Shown: positions 19,052-29,901 of the stretch, one piece after another | How the letters are laid out: each line of letters opens with the position of its first letter | Numbering within the stretch: position 1 is the first letter of the stretch | From: Mycobacterium simiae | Lineage (GTDB): Bacteria > Actinomycetota > Actinomycetes > Mycobacteriales > Mycobacteriaceae | DNA: 64,000 nucleotides | Direction of reading: 5' to 3' | Assembly (NCBI RefSeq): GCF_010727605.1 | Contig: NZ_AP022568.1 | Span: 3,472,001-3,536,000 of the forward strand | Position numbers and translations under genes: made by a program | Notes under the pieces: model-generated | Seen by the model: only the letters and a program-made list of their open reading frames with translations | Database searches by the model: none | What the model was told of the DNA's origin: nothing

Positions 19052-20173
19052 TCAGGCGTGGCTGAGAATCCGGTCCCAACCCTCGACCGATTCGGGCCTG
19101 CGTGGGCCTGGGCCTACGTAGATCGCCGACGGGCGCACCAGCTTGCCCAGCCGCTTCTGCTCGAGGATGTGGGCGCACCACCCCGCGGTGCGTCCACAGG
19201 TGAACATCGCCGGCATCATATTCGCCGGTACCTGGGCGAAGTCGAGGATCACCGCGGCCCAGAACTCGACGTTCGTCTCGATGGCTCGATCCGGGCGACG
19301 CTCGCGCAGCTCGGCCAGGGCGGCCTGCTCCAACGCGACCGCGACCTCGTGGCGCGGTGCGCGCAGTCGCTCGGCGGTCGCACGTAAGACCCGGGCCCGC
19401 GGATCCTCCGCCCGGTAGACGCGGTGCCCGAACCCCATCAACTTGTCGCCGCTGTCCAGGATCTTCTTCACCAGGCCCCGCGCATCGCCGGTGCGCTCCA
19501 CCTCTTCGAGCATGGGCAGTACGCGGGCCGGCGCGCCGCCGTGCAGCGGCCCACTCATCGCCCCGATCGCCCCGGACAGTGAAGCGGCGACGTCGGCGCC
19601 GGTCGATGCGATGACCCGCGCGGTGAAGGTCGAGGCGTTCATGCCGTGTTCGGCGGCCGACACCCAGTAGGCGTCGATGGCCTCGATATGCCGAGGGTCG
19701 GGTTCACCTTGCCAACGGGTCATGAAACGTGCTGTCACCGTTCGACATTCGTCGATCACCCGTTGCGGAACGGCCGGCTGATAGATGCCGCGAGCGGACT
19801 GCGCAACGTACGACAGCGCCATCACCGAGGCACGGGCCAGCTGGTCGCGGGCGGTGCCTTCGTCGGTGTCGAGCAGCGGCTGGTAACCCCAGATGGGGGC
19901 CAGCATGGCCAGGCCCGCCTGCACGTCGACGCGCACATCGCCGGTGTGAATCGGCAGTGGGAATGGCTCGGCGGGCGGCAAACCGTGGCCGAATCTACCG
20001 TCGACCAATAGCGCCCAGACATCACCGAAGGTGACCTGTTGATTCACCAGGTCTTCGATGTCCACCCCGCGGTACCGCAGGGCGCCACCGTCTTTATCCG
20101 GCTCCGCGATCTCGGTGGTGAATGCGACCACACCTTCGAGGCCGGGGACGAAATCTTGCGGGACCACAGTCAT
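19052..20173 (-). CDS. citA: Citrate synthase 2
   Basis: Citrate synthase-family enzyme, 373 residues as in M. tuberculosis CitA. Catalytic regions are visible: GALRYRGVDIEDLV, the His of YWVSAAEHGMNASTFTAR, the second His of GPLHGGAPARV and GFGHRVYRAEDPRA, and the aspartate-bearing IETNVEFWAAVIL region. It condenses oxaloacetate with an acyl-CoA, probably acetyl- or propionyl-CoA; specificity cannot be read. ATG at 20173 is the family start. It is divergent from pdxH across 71 bp containing an 18-bp perfect palindrome. Second citrate synthase beside gltA2 in this window. Confidence 0.92.
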   Translation of the reverse strand: MTVVPQDFVPGLEGVVAFTTEIAEPDKDGGALRYRGVDIEDLVNQQVTFGDVWALLVDGRFGHGLPPAEPFPLPIHTGDVRVDVQAGLAMLAPIWGYQPLLDTDEGTARDQLARASVMALSYVAQSARGIYQPAVPQRVIDECRTVTARFMTRWQGEPDPRHIEAIDAYWVSAAEHGMNASTFTARVIASTGADVAASLSGAIGAMSGPLHGGAPARVLPMLEEVERTGDARGLVKKILDSGDKLMGFGHRVYRAEDPRARVLRATAERLRAPRHEVAVALEQAALAELRERRPDRAIETNVEFWAAVILDFAQVPANMMPAMFTCGRTAGWCAHILEQKRLGKLVRPSAIYVGPGPRRPESVEGWDRILSHA

Positions 20174-20205
20174 AGCAAAATTCTCGCACTCCGCCTCCGG
20201 GCCGA

Positions 20206-20223
20206 TGCTACCGGCCGGTAGCA
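20206..20223. promoter_or_regulatory. 18-bp perfect palindrome between citA and pdxH
   Basis: TGCTACCGGCCGGTAGCA is fully self-complementary. It lies 33 bp from the citA start and 22 bp from the pdxH start, and is followed at 20228-20235 by another GCCGGTAG-type half site. The placement between divergent genes fits an operator controlling one or both. The cognate regulator is unknown. Confidence 0.6.
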
Positions 20224-20244
20224 AGCGCCGGTAGCGTTGTCCCG

Positions 20245-20916
20245 GTGGCAGGCCCAGACCCCGTAACCGACCAGGATCACTTGCAGCGGATGCGCGTCGA
20301 GTACGGCTCGGCAGAACGGGACGGTAGTTCGGATCTCGACGCTTCGTGGCTCGACAACGGATGGCTTGCGTTGTTGCGCACCTGGATTGACGACGCCGAG
20401 CGGTTCGGCGTCGCCGAACCCAACGCCATGGTGCTAGCAACCGTCGCCGGCGGCCGGCCGGTCAGCCGCACCGTGCTGTGCAAGAGCGTCGACGATGCTG
20501 GGATCACCTTCTTCACCAACTACGATTCGGCCAAAGGCCTGGAACTGGCGCGCACGCCGTATGCATCGGCGACCTTCCCCTGGTATCTGCTGGGCCGGCA
20601 GGTGCACATTCGCGGCGCGGTGACCAAGGTTGACCGCAAGGCCACCGAGGATTACTGGTCCAAGCGGCCGCGCGGCTCGCAGCTGGGAGCGTGGGCGTCA
20701 CACCAGTCGCAACCGATCGCGTCGCGGGCGGCGCTGGTCGAGCAGCTCGCCGAGGTGACCAACCGCTTCGCCGACTCCGAACAGGTCCCGGTGCCGCCGA
20801 ACTGGGGCGGATATCTGATCGCGCCCGACGTGGTCGAATTCTGGCAGGGGCGGGAAAATCGGTTGCACAACCGGATTCGGGTCGTCGGCGGGAACGTCGA
20901 GCGTCTTCAGCCCTAG
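20245..20916 (+). CDS. pdxH: Pyridoxine/pyridoxamine 5'-phosphate oxidase
   Basis: FMN enzyme that oxidises pyridoxine or pyridoxamine phosphate to pyridoxal phosphate. The 223 residues include [40 protein letters not shown] (FMN and substrate binding), [38 protein letters not shown] and the C-terminal dimerisation region ending [12 protein letters not shown] start. M. tuberculosis has pdxH elsewhere (Rv2607), whereas I recall other mycobacteria placing it beside citA. PLP made here is used by SerC, encoded 5 kb away. Confidence 0.93.
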   Translation: MAGPDPVTDQDHLQRMRVEYGSAERDGSSDLDASWLDNGWLALLRTWIDDAERFGVAEPNAMVLATVAGGRPVSRTVLCKSVDDAGITFFTNYDSAKGLELARTPYASATFPWYLLGRQVHIRGAVTKVDRKATEDYWSKRPRGSQLGAWASHQSQPIASRAALVEQLAEVTNRFADSEQVPVPPNWGGYLIAPDVVEFWQGRENRLHNRIRVVGGNVERLQP

Positions 20917-21146
20917 CCCATACCGCCTCCGGAGTGATAATCGCCTCACTGCCGCACCCGCAATCGCCGATTACCCGGGGTGCCACGACCATCAACACCG
21001 CACGATAACGCCGGGTTTACCCGGCGGTGAGCCGCCGACTCAATAGAGGCGACCCCGGGCGGGCGCGCCGCCGCGATAACGACTACCTTCAGCTATACGC
21101 ACCTAGTCAGGGGCAGCCATACCAGCCAGAGCGCAAAGGGGTTCTC

Positions 21147-22439
<1,293 letters not shown>

Positions 22440-22444
22440 CGCGC

Positions 22445-24010
22445 CTACCCGAGCGCGGCCAGCACTGCCATTGCGGCGTTGTGTCCGCCGATGCCTGACA
22501 CGCCGCCACCGCGGCGAGTGCCTGCGCCGCACAACATGATTCGCTGATGGGCGGTGGCCACGCCCCACCGCCGGGCCGCGGTGTCCAGCGCATCGGTTTC
22601 GTCGGCGAACGGCCAGGACAACGCGCCGTGAAAGATGTTGCCGCCCGTCATCGCCAGCGAGCGCTCCAGGTCTTCGGTGGTCGTTGTCTCGATGCACGGC
22701 CGGCCGTGCGCGTCGTTGGTCAACACGTCCTGAATCGGTTCGGCCAGAACAGAATTCAGCGATGCCAGTACCGCCTCGGTGAGCTGGTCGCCGGATATCG
22801 GTGGGTCGGCGGTGAGCAGCGAGTGGGGTGTGTGCAGGCTGAACACCGTCATCGTCTGGGCGCCCGATGCCCGCAGGCCATCCGACAGGATGCTCGGGTC
22901 GGTCAGCGAATGGCAATACGCCTCGCACGGCAACGGATTTGGTAGTTCCGCGGCGTCGGCTCGCGCGTAGGCCGCGTCCAGTTGTCGCCACGTCTCGTTG
23001 ACGTGAAAAGTCCCGGCGAAGGCCTGCCCGGGGCGCACCCCCGGGTCGCGCAGCCGGGGCAGGCGCCGTAGCACCATGTTCACCTTCACCTGGGCTCCCG
23101 GGGCCAGCGGCGGCGGTGTTTCGCCGAGAAGTCCGGCCAGGACCGCCGGTGTCACGCCGGCCAGTACGAACCGGGCGCGCAGCCGCTGTTCTTCGTCGTC
23201 GCGCCGGAAGCACACCAAGCCGTCCGGCTGAATGTGGAAAACCTCTGCGCCAGTGGTTATTTCGGCCCCGTGGCGCACCGCCGCCGCGGCCAGGGCGGCG
23301 GTCACCGCACCCATTCCGCCGATCGGGACGTCCCAATCACCGCCGATCAAGTGATACAGGAAGCAGATGTTCTGCCGCAGCGAAGGCTCGTCGAGACGGG
23401 CGAAGGTGCCGATCAGCGCATCGGTGGCGATCACCCCTCGGACCAGGTCGTCGTGCACCGCGTCGGCGATGGCATGCCCGATCGGTTCCTCGATCATCGC
23501 CTGCCACGCCGCGGCCGCCTCGGGCTCGTTGGCGTCCAGGACGAGTCGGCGCGCGTGCTCGCGAGTGCGCAACGGTTCCAGCAGCGTCGGCCAGAGCCGT
23601 TCGGTCACCAGCCGGCAACGCCGGTAGAACGCTGGGAACCGGTCTTTGTCGGCCGCGGCCCCGATCGCGCCGAACGAACTGTCGTGCGGTCCGATCACCA
23701 GACCGGTGCGACCGCCGTTCGCGGGGTTGGGGGTATACGACGAAAACCGCCGCGGGGCCAGCCGTATCGCGGCGCCCAAATCCGCGACGATGCGGGTCGG
23801 CAGCAGGCTGACCAGGTAGGAGTACCGCGAGACCCGGGCGTCGACCCCCGCGAAGGCCTGCGCGGAGACTGCAGCGCCTCCGACCTGGCCCAGCCGTTCC
23901 AGCAGCCGCACACGCAGGCCGGCGCGGGCCAGGTAGCCGGCCGCGACCAGGCCGTTGTGGCCGCCACCCACGACAACTGCGTCACAGTCGGCCGCGTCAT
24001 CGAGGGGCAT
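22445..24010 (-). CDS. FAD-dependent oxidoreductase (phytoene desaturase/PYROXD2-like)
   Basis: 521 residues in the position of Rv0897c. The N-terminal Rossmann motif [28 protein letters not shown] (about residues 11-38) and the C-terminal FAD segment [28 protein letters not shown] identify a flavin amine oxidase/carotenoid-desaturase-type enzyme. The substrate is unknown; PYROXD2-like proteins are poorly characterised. The gene ends 2 bp after the DUF2630 stop region, in the order DUF2630-oxidoreductase, suggesting co-transcription. Confidence 0.85.
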   Translation of the reverse strand: MPLDDAADCDAVVVGGGHNGLVAAGYLARAGLRVRLLERLGQVGGAAVSAQAFAGVDARVSRYSYLVSLLPTRIVADLGAAIRLAPRRFSSYTPNPANGGRTGLVIGPHDSSFGAIGAAADKDRFPAFYRRCRLVTERLWPTLLEPLRTREHARRLVLDANEPEAAAAWQAMIEEPIGHAIADAVHDDLVRGVIATDALIGTFARLDEPSLRQNICFLYHLIGGDWDVPIGGMGAVTAALAAAAVRHGAEITTGAEVFHIQPDGLVCFRRDDEEQRLRARFVLAGVTPAVLAGLLGETPPPLAPGAQVKVNMVLRRLPRLRDPGVRPGQAFAGTFHVNETWRQLDAAYARADAAELPNPLPCEAYCHSLTDPSILSDGLRASGAQTMTVFSLHTPHSLLTADPPISGDQLTEAVLASLNSVLAEPIQDVLTNDAHGRPCIETTTTEDLERSLAMTGGNIFHGALSWPFADETDALDTAARRWGVATAHQRIMLCGAGTRRGGGVSGIGGHNAAMAVLAALG

Positions 24011-24012
24011 CG

Positions 24013-24276
24013 CTAATTCAGGTAGCCCTCGACCTGATCGCCGGGACGCACCGAGGCCTCTCGCGGGTCACCACCGGTTTCGCGCAGTGCACGCCGCTGC
24101 CGCAGCAGATCCCAACACTGGTCGAGTTCGACCTCGACCCGCCGCAGCCGATCGTTTTCCTCGGACTCGCTGATGTCGCGGTGCTGCAGCTGCGCCCGTA
24201 GCTCCTTTTCCTCGGCGACCAGGGAGCGAATGCGCGCGAGGGTATCGCTATCGGTCGGTTGAGTGCCATCGCTCAT
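24013..24276 (-). CDS. DUF2630 small helical protein
   Basis: 87-residue hydrophilic, predicted all-helical protein: TLARIRSLVAEEKELRAQLQHRDISESEENDRLRRVEVELDQCWDLLRQRRALRETG, with heptad-like spacing suggesting a coiled coil. Matches DUF2630 and the length I recall for Rv0898c. ATG at 24276 (MSDGTQPTDSD) is chosen over an upstream start outside the family alignment. Function unknown. arfABC (Rv0899-Rv0901), expected next in M. tuberculosis, is missing. Confidence 0.82.
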   Translation of the reverse strand: MSDGTQPTDSDTLARIRSLVAEEKELRAQLQHRDISESEENDRLRRVEVELDQCWDLLRQRRALRETGGDPREASVRPGDQVEGYLN

Positions 24277-24359
24277 CGCTCCAGTGTGCCCGATGCACGG
24301 GTTCGCACCCGGGGCCGGGCTATCGGGCAATCGAGATTTGTCGGTCGACGACGACTGCG

Positions 24360-25700
24360 TCAGCAGGGGGCGGGCAGTCGCAGCAGTAGCCGGGCACCGC
24401 CCAGCGGGCTGTCCGCTAGCGAGGCCGTGCCGCCGTGCAGGTTGGCTTGCTGGGCGACCAGCGCCAGACCCAGCCCCGACCCGGAGTGCGATGCCGTCGA
24501 CCCGCGGGAGAACCGCTCGAACACCACGTGGCGTTCACTCTCGGGCACTCCGCTGCCGTTGTCGTCGATGGCGATCTCCACTCCGGCGCGCGAACTGACC
24601 GCCGAGAGCTGGACACGGGTGGCGCCGCCGTGCTTGACGGCGTTGGCGATCGCGTTGTCTACGGCCAGGCGCAGCCCGGCCGGCAAGCCGACGATGATGC
24701 AGGTGGGGGAGGGGACCAGCGACACTTCCAGCCCGGGATAGATCCGCATCGCATCGTGGGCGGCGCGATCCAGCAGCTCGGTGATGTCGACGGGCACATG
24801 GTCGTCGGCGGTGGACAGCTCGCCTTGCGCCAACCGTTCCAGTGCGGTCAGCGTGGCCTCGATCCGGGACTGGGTGCGGATGACGTCGTTGAGCACCTCT
24901 TTGCGCTGATCATCCGGGAGGTCCAAGGTCGACAGCACCTCGAGGTTGGTGCGCATCGCGGTCAGTGGGGTGCGCAGCTCGTGTGAGGACACGGCGGCGA
25001 AGTCGCGGGCCGAGGACAGCGCCTCCTTGGTTCGGTTCTGCTCATCCCAGATGCGCTGCAACATGCCGCGCATGGCCTCGGCGATTTCGACGGCCTCGGT
25101 GGCGCCGTGCACCTCCACCCGCGGTGCCTCGTCACCGGTATCGATCAATCGGGTCTGCTGGGCCAGCTGTTTGAACGGGCGCACCGCGAAAGAGGCCAGC
25201 AGCCAGGCGAAAACCGTCGACGCGAAGATGGCGAACCCACAGATCAGCAGCACCCGGCGATGCAGGTTGTTGGTCTCGGCGAGGGTGGCGTCGTAGGTCG
25301 CGCCCACCGCCAGCGAGGTCGGCTCCGGTCCCGGGATCTCCACGGTGCGCACCCGGTAGCGCACGCCATGGACATAGGTGTCGGCGTAGTCGACGTCCAG
25401 CTGGGGGAGCGTCACGTCGGAATTCGACTTGACCAGGCTGCCGCGCCGAATCGTCATGATGGCGTCGCGGTCGTTGGGCGAACGCGGAATCTCCTCGAGG
25501 CCGCGGGGCAAAAACGGCAGCGCGAATCCGGCGGCCTCATCGAGCCGGCGGTCCAGCCGTTCCTTGCGGTCGTTGGTGATGCCGACCCAGACGACCGCGC
25601 CGACGATGAGCACCGGAATCGCCGCGCCGATGGCTGTCGCAAGTACCACCCGGGTCCGCAGCGAGGGTGTACGGGCCGAGATCCGCGACAGGAATTTCAT
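24360..25700 (-). CDS. prrB: Sensor histidine kinase PrrB
   Basis: 446-residue membrane kinase. TM1 is VVLATAIGAAIPVLIVGAVVWV (about residues 19-40), an external sensor domain follows to about 148, then TM2 VLLICGFAIFASTVFAWLLA and a HAMP domain. The DHp box SSHELRTPLTAMRTNLEVLS carries the phosphorylated His, and the ATPase domain has the N box AVDNAIANAVKHGG, G1 IDDNGSGVP and G2 GSGLGLALV. It phosphorylates PrrA. Length equals the M. tuberculosis protein as I recall it. It lies 14 bp downstream of prrA in one transcript. Confidence 0.94.
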   Translation of the reverse strand: MKFLSRISARTPSLRTRVVLATAIGAAIPVLIVGAVVWVGITNDRKERLDRRLDEAAGFALPFLPRGLEEIPRSPNDRDAIMTIRRGSLVKSNSDVTLPQLDVDYADTYVHGVRYRVRTVEIPGPEPTSLAVGATYDATLAETNNLHRRVLLICGFAIFASTVFAWLLASFAVRPFKQLAQQTRLIDTGDEAPRVEVHGATEAVEIAEAMRGMLQRIWDEQNRTKEALSSARDFAAVSSHELRTPLTAMRTNLEVLSTLDLPDDQRKEVLNDVIRTQSRIEATLTALERLAQGELSTADDHVPVDITELLDRAAHDAMRIYPGLEVSLVPSPTCIIVGLPAGLRLAVDNAIANAVKHGGATRVQLSAVSSRAGVEIAIDDNGSGVPESERHVVFERFSRGSTASHSGSGLGLALVAQQANLHGGTASLADSPLGGARLLLRLPAPC

Positions 25701-25714
25701 GGTGGTGGCCGCAC

Positions 25715-26425
25715 CTACTGCATGCGCAGCACGAACCCCACGCCGCGGACGGTGTGCAGCAGTCTGGGGCCGCCGTTGGCCTCCAGCTTGCGGCGCAGGT
25801 AGCCAATGAAGACGTCGACCACGTTGGTGTCGGCGGCGAAGTCGTACCCCCACACCAGCTCCAGCAGCTGTGCACGGGACAGCACGGCGGTCTTGTGCTC
25901 GGCCAGCACCGCCAGCAGGTCGAACTCGCGCTTGGTCAGGTCAACGTCGACGCCGTTGACGCGGGCGCGCCGGCCGGGAATGTCCACTTCGAGCGGCCCG
26001 ACCGTGATGGTCTCCGAGGAAGACGTCGCGGTGGAACCGCGACGGCGCAACAGCGCCTTGACCCGCGCGACCAGCTCGGCCAACACGAAGGGTTTGACCA
26101 AGTAGTCGTCGGCGCCAGCCTCCAGCCCGGCCACCCGGTCGTCGACCGAGCTGCGCGCCGACAGCACGCAGACCGGCACGTCGTTGTCCATCGCCCGCAG
26201 TGCCGTGACGACGCTGACACCGTCCAGCACGGGCATGTTGATATCGAGCACGATCGCGTCCGGCCGGGTCTCGGTGGCGCTGCGCAAGGCTTCGGCGCCG
26301 TCGACCGCGGTCGATACCTCGAACCCGGACAGGCGCAGCCCGCGTTCCAGGGAGGCGAGCACGTCGGAGTCGTCGTCAACGACCAAAACCCGAGGTGAGG
26401 TGACACCAGAGTCCATGTCGCCCAT
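25715..26425 (-). CDS. prrA: Response regulator PrrA (OmpR family)
   Basis: 236-residue regulator. The receiver domain has the acidic pair in LVVDDDSDV, the phospho-acceptor Asp in [12 protein letters not shown], the conserved Thr/Ser region VCVLSARSS and Lys in YLVKPF. The C-terminal winged helix includes [35 protein letters not shown] and [15 protein letters not shown]. PrrA is reported essential in M. tuberculosis and controls respiration and early infection genes. ATG at 26425 (MGDMDSGV) fits the known length; a second ATG three codons later is possible. Confidence 0.94.
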   Translation of the reverse strand: MGDMDSGVTSPRVLVVDDDSDVLASLERGLRLSGFEVSTAVDGAEALRSATETRPDAIVLDINMPVLDGVSVVTALRAMDNDVPVCVLSARSSVDDRVAGLEAGADDYLVKPFVLAELVARVKALLRRRGSTATSSSETITVGPLEVDIPGRRARVNGVDVDLTKREFDLLAVLAEHKTAVLSRAQLLELVWGYDFAADTNVVDVFIGYLRRKLEANGGPRLLHTVRGVGFVLRMQ

Positions 26426-26597
26426 TTTGCCGGATTGTTGGCGTCGGCTGCGGGATGCCGACCGGGTCGGCGCGGTCAGGCCGCCGGTGACCTCGGCAAG
26501 CCGGCACCATCGACTCTCAGGGCAGCGTCGGGGCGTCGGACGCAAAGCCCGCCCATCATCGTGGAGCCAACCGGGACCGAGGCGTTGAGATCAGCCG

Positions 26598-27737
26598 TTA
26601 ACGGCTGCTCAGGCCGCTCAACTGCAGCGCCAGTTGCCGGCGCACCGCGGGCAGCCGTGCGGCCAGGCGCATCCCCGCGTTACGGACCGGACGTAACGGC
26701 CGCGGCAGTGTCGAGACGCGGGTGAGCCGACCGGTGAGCCGCAAAACCTGTTCGGCTCGGTCCCGCTGGAGCGAGCAATAGCGGTCCAAGGCGGTGCCGG
26801 ATCCTCGTGTCACGGCCTCCGAAACGGCTGTCGCCAGACAGATCCCGTCGATGATTCCGAGGTTCATGCCCTGGCCGCCGGCGGGGCTGTGCACGTGGGC
26901 GGCGTCGCCGGCGAGCAGCACGCGGCCGCTTCGATAGCTGTCCGCGACGCGGTGGTGAATGCGGAATCGAGTTCCCCAGAGCAGCTCGGTGACCACTGTG
27001 GCGCCCGGGCCGAACCCCCGGGTGTCCAACAGTGACTGGACGAACTCGAGCGACGGCACTTGCGGTGCTTCCGCCGTCGGCGCGACGACGCGAAAGATGT
27101 TGCCCGGCAATGGCGCCAGCACCGTCAAGCCGTCCCTGGCGTAGAACAGGACCACTTCGTCGCGGGGCGCGTCGCCGGCGAGCCGCACATCAGCCAGCGT
27201 GAAGGATTCGCCGAATTCGCCGCCCCTGAAGCCGATCCCGGCCTGACCGCGGACGGTGCTGTGCATGCCGTCGGCCCCGACGAGGTAGCCGGCCCGAATG
27301 TGGTCGCCGTCGGCGAAGGCGGCCGTTACGCCGTCGGCATCCTGAGCGAAGTGACTCAGGACCTTCGGCCGGATCACCGCACCGCCCAGTTCGTGCAGTC
27401 GCTCCAGCAGTAGCCGCTCGGTCTCGGCCTGCGACAGCATCAGGGTGTAGGGATGATCGGTCGGCAGTCCGCCGAAGTCGACCGGAATCAGGATCTGCCG
27501 GCCCTGCCTGATGGTGAAGCGCGGTGCGATCAACCCGGCTTTCACCATGCGTCGAGACACGTCGAGATGTTCGAGTGCCTCCAGTGTGCGTGCGTTGACG
27601 GCGGCGGCTCGCGAGGTGTTCGCACCCTCGGCCTGCTTGTCGACCACGACCGCGCGCAGGCCGCGGTCGATCAGCGACGCCGCGAGGGTCAGGCCGGTGG
27701 GCCCGGCACCTATCACCAGGACGTCGGTGTCGTTCAT
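26598..27737 (-). CDS. FAD-dependent aromatic monooxygenase (PheA/TfdB family)
   Basis: 379 residues of the p-hydroxybenzoate hydroxylase-like flavoprotein fold: GxGxxG motif VLVIGAGPTGLTLAASLIDRGLRAVVVDK (residues about 5-33), DG motif LVGADGMHSTVRGQAG, and GD motif GRVLLAGDAAHVHSPAGGQGMNLGI. It probably hydroxylates an aromatic or polyketide substrate using NAD(P)H; the lack of a long C-terminal thioredoxin-like domain suggests the shorter subtype. It is divergent from a TetR gene, with two matching 16-bp operator-like repeats between them, so repression by that TetR is likely. Not expected here in M. tuberculosis, where prrA and accD3 adjoin. Confidence 0.88.
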   Translation of the reverse strand: MNDTDVLVIGAGPTGLTLAASLIDRGLRAVVVDKQAEGANTSRAAAVNARTLEALEHLDVSRRMVKAGLIAPRFTIRQGRQILIPVDFGGLPTDHPYTLMLSQAETERLLLERLHELGGAVIRPKVLSHFAQDADGVTAAFADGDHIRAGYLVGADGMHSTVRGQAGIGFRGGEFGESFTLADVRLAGDAPRDEVVLFYARDGLTVLAPLPGNIFRVVAPTAEAPQVPSLEFVQSLLDTRGFGPGATVVTELLWGTRFRIHHRVADSYRSGRVLLAGDAAHVHSPAGGQGMNLGIIDGICLATAVSEAVTRGSGTALDRYCSLQRDRAEQVLRLTGRLTRVSTLPRPLRPVRNAGMRLAARLPAVRRQLALQLSGLSSR

Positions 27738-27770
27738 GGTTCGGCTCCTCTCTCGGAGTTCCGTGTATTA

Positions 27771-27834
27771 GTCAACGCTTGTTGGCATAACGCCATACTG
27801 AAGCTCCGGGGAACGAATGTCAACACATGTTGGC
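27771..27834. promoter_or_regulatory. Two TetR-type operators between the monooxygenase and TetR genes
   Basis: GTCAACGCTTGTTGGC at 27771-27786 and GTCAACACATGTTGGC at 27819-27834 are near-identical 16-bp imperfect palindromes (GTCAAC-N4-GTTGGC), 48 bp apart start to start. A further GTTGAC half site touches the TetR start at 27843-27848. Placement in a divergent intergenic region of 111 bp, with two matching copies, is typical of TetR autoregulation plus control of the neighbouring enzyme. Confidence 0.8.
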
Positions 27835-27848
27835 CTACAATTGTTGAC

Positions 27849-28427
27849 ATGAGACGAAGCTCAGCGCGGACCAAGGCGGCAATCCTGGCGGCGGCCCGGG
27901 AGCGATTCGGGTCGGCCGGCTTCCAGGGGGCCACCATCCGCGGCATCGCCGCCGACGCCGGGGTCGACCCGGCGATGGTGATGCGCTACTACGGCAGCAA
28001 AGACAAACTGTTCGCGGCCGCGGCGGAGTTCGACCTGGGCGTTCCCGACGTCACCGCACTCGACCCGACTCAGCTCGGACTATCGCTGGTCCGGCACTTT
28101 CTTCAACGCTGGCAGGACGATGCGTTGGTCATCCTGCTGCGCTCGAGTGCCACCAACAGCGACGCCGCGCAACGTATGCAGGAAATCTTTCAGGCGCAAA
28201 TCCAACCACTGGCCGCGTCGCTGGTGCCCGAAGCGCAGGCCGCCACCCGGGCCGGGCTGGTCGCGACCCAAATCCTCGGTATGGCCCTGTGCCGGTTCGT
28301 GTTACGGCTCCCGCCGGTCGTCGAGCTGAGCGACGACGAGGTCGTGGAGTGGCTCGGCCCGACGATCCAGCGTTACCTCGGGGCGCCGGAGGACGACGAT
28401 GCGGCGGGCAACCCGATGTTGCGATAG
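27849..28427 (+). CDS. TetR-family transcriptional regulator
   Basis: 192 residues. The N-terminal HTH (RTKAAILAAARERFGSAGFQGATIRGIAADAGVDPAMVMRYYGSKDKLFAAA, residues about 7-58) is classic TetR; the C-terminal domain resembles TetR_C ligand-binding folds. ATG at 27849 is directly after an operator half site. It likely represses itself and the divergent monooxygenase. The 3' end overlaps the convergent accD3 coding sequence by 55 bp, which is unusually large and may mark the junction of an inserted segment. Confidence 0.9.
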   Translation: MRRSSARTKAAILAAARERFGSAGFQGATIRGIAADAGVDPAMVMRYYGSKDKLFAAAAEFDLGVPDVTALDPTQLGLSLVRHFLQRWQDDALVILLRSSATNSDAAQRMQEIFQAQIQPLAASLVPEAQAATRAGLVATQILGMALCRFVLRLPPVVELSDDEVVEWLGPTIQRYLGAPEDDDAAGNPMLR

Positions 28428-29875
28428 CGCCGCAATCGCGCGGCCATCCGCTCCTCGCCGGGGATATCGCGCAGCGCCTTGACCTCCGTGGCGATCGCGC
28501 GCGACAGCCGCTGCGAGAACTCGATCGGTTCCTCGGCCGCGTCGGGATGCTCGGGCACGATGGCATCGATGATTCCCGAGCGCAGCAAATCGGCGGATCG
28601 AATACCTTGGGCCGCAGCGAGTTCGGGAGCATGTGCCGTGTCGCGGAAGACGATCGCGCTCGCGCCCTCCGGCGGCAGCGGAGCCAGCCAACCGTTCAGA
28701 GCGGCCAGCACGCGGTCGGCGGGCACCATCGCCAACGCCGGCCCGCCGCTGCCCTGGCCGAGCAGCACGGACACCGTCGGCGTGTTCAACGTCACCAATT
28801 CGGCGACGCATCGGGCGATCTGACCGGCCAGCCCGCCCTGCTCGGCTTCGGCGGACAGTGCCGGGCCGGCGGTGTCGATCACCAGCACCAGCGGCAGCCG
28901 CAGCTCGGCGGCCAGCGCCATGCCGCGGCGGGCCTCCCGCAACGATGCGGGCCCGACGAGCCCACCGGTGACACGCTGCTGACCGAGGACCACCGCCGGT
29001 TGACCGGCGAACCTGGCCAGCGCCAACAGCGTAGTGGCCGCCTCCCCGCTGCCGGTGCCCGACAACAACACCCGGTCGGTGGCGCCGTGCCGTAGCAAAT
29101 GCCCGACGCCCGGACGGTCCGGACGCCGCGACGCGATCACCGAATCCCACGCCGGCACATCGGGAATCGACTCGCCGTGCTGGGGTGCGAGGAGCGTCTC
29201 CGGGGCATCGGCGATGACCTTCAGCGCACGGTCCGTCGTGTGGCGCAGTTCGTCAATGGACACCACGCCATCGATCACGCCGTGGCGGTGCAAATTCTCC
29301 GCGGTCTGTATGCCCTTGGGAAAGGGCTCACCGTAGAGCTGCTGGTACACCCGCGGTCCCAGGAAGCCAATCAGCGCGCCGGGCTCCGCCACGGTCACGT
29401 GCCCCAGCGACCCCCAGGACGCGAAAACCCCACCGGTGGTGGGGTTTCTCAGGTAGACGAGATACGGCAGGTGTGCTTGCTTGTGCAGGGTGACTGCCGC
29501 GGCGATTTTCACCATCTGCAGGAACGCGACGGTGCCCTCCTGCATCCGAGTACCGCCGGAACTCGGCGAGGCTAGCAACGGAAGACGTTCGGCAGTGGCC
29601 CGCTGGACCGCGTTGGTGATCCGCTCGGCCGCAGCGACGCCGATCGACCCGCCGAGAAATCCGAACTCACACACCACCAGTGCCACTCGACGCCCGAATA
29701 TGCGCCCCTCGCCGGTCAATACGGCTTCGTCGAGGCCGGTGGCGGCTCGGGCGCCGGCGAGCTCCTGTGCATAGGCCTCGCTGATTGGTATTTCGAGCGG
29801 TGCACTGTCCCAGCTCACGAAGGAGCCGTCGTCCAGCACCGCATCACGTAGTTGTTTGGTCTTGATGCGACTCAC
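28373..29875 (-). CDS. accD3: Acyl-CoA carboxylase carboxyltransferase subunit AccD3
   Basis: 500-residue biotin-dependent carboxyltransferase. The N-terminal crotonase half contains LLASPSSGGTRMQEGTVAFLQMVKIAAAV and PTTGGVFASWGSLGHVTVAEPGALIGFLGPRV. The C-terminal half contains LVLVIDTAGPALSAEAEQGGLAGQIARCVAEL, PTVSVLLGQGSGGPALAMVPADRV and EGASAIVFRDTAHA. It would carboxylate an acyl-CoA with a biotinylated AccA partner encoded elsewhere; the substrate is unknown. The last 18 codons lie antisense to the TetR gene. It is divergent from echA6 with only 26 bp between starts. Confidence 0.9.
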   Translation of the reverse strand: MSRIKTKQLRDAVLDDGSFVSWDSAPLEIPISEAYAQELAGARAATGLDEAVLTGEGRIFGRRVALVVCEFGFLGGSIGVAAAERITNAVQRATAERLPLLASPSSGGTRMQEGTVAFLQMVKIAAAVTLHKQAHLPYLVYLRNPTTGGVFASWGSLGHVTVAEPGALIGFLGPRVYQQLYGEPFPKGIQTAENLHRHGVIDGVVSIDELRHTTDRALKVIADAPETLLAPQHGESIPDVPAWDSVIASRRPDRPGVGHLLRHGATDRVLLSGTGSGEAATTLLALARFAGQPAVVLGQQRVTGGLVGPASLREARRGMALAAELRLPLVLVIDTAGPALSAEAEQGGLAGQIARCVAELVTLNTPTVSVLLGQGSGGPALAMVPADRVLAALNGWLAPLPPEGASAIVFRDTAHAPELAAAQGIRSADLLRSGIIDAIVPEHPDAAEEPIEFSQRLSRAIATEVKALRDIPGEERMAARLRRYRNIGLPAASSSSGAPR

Positions 29876-29901
29876 GCCATGAGGCTATATAGGGTGGCGC
29901 T

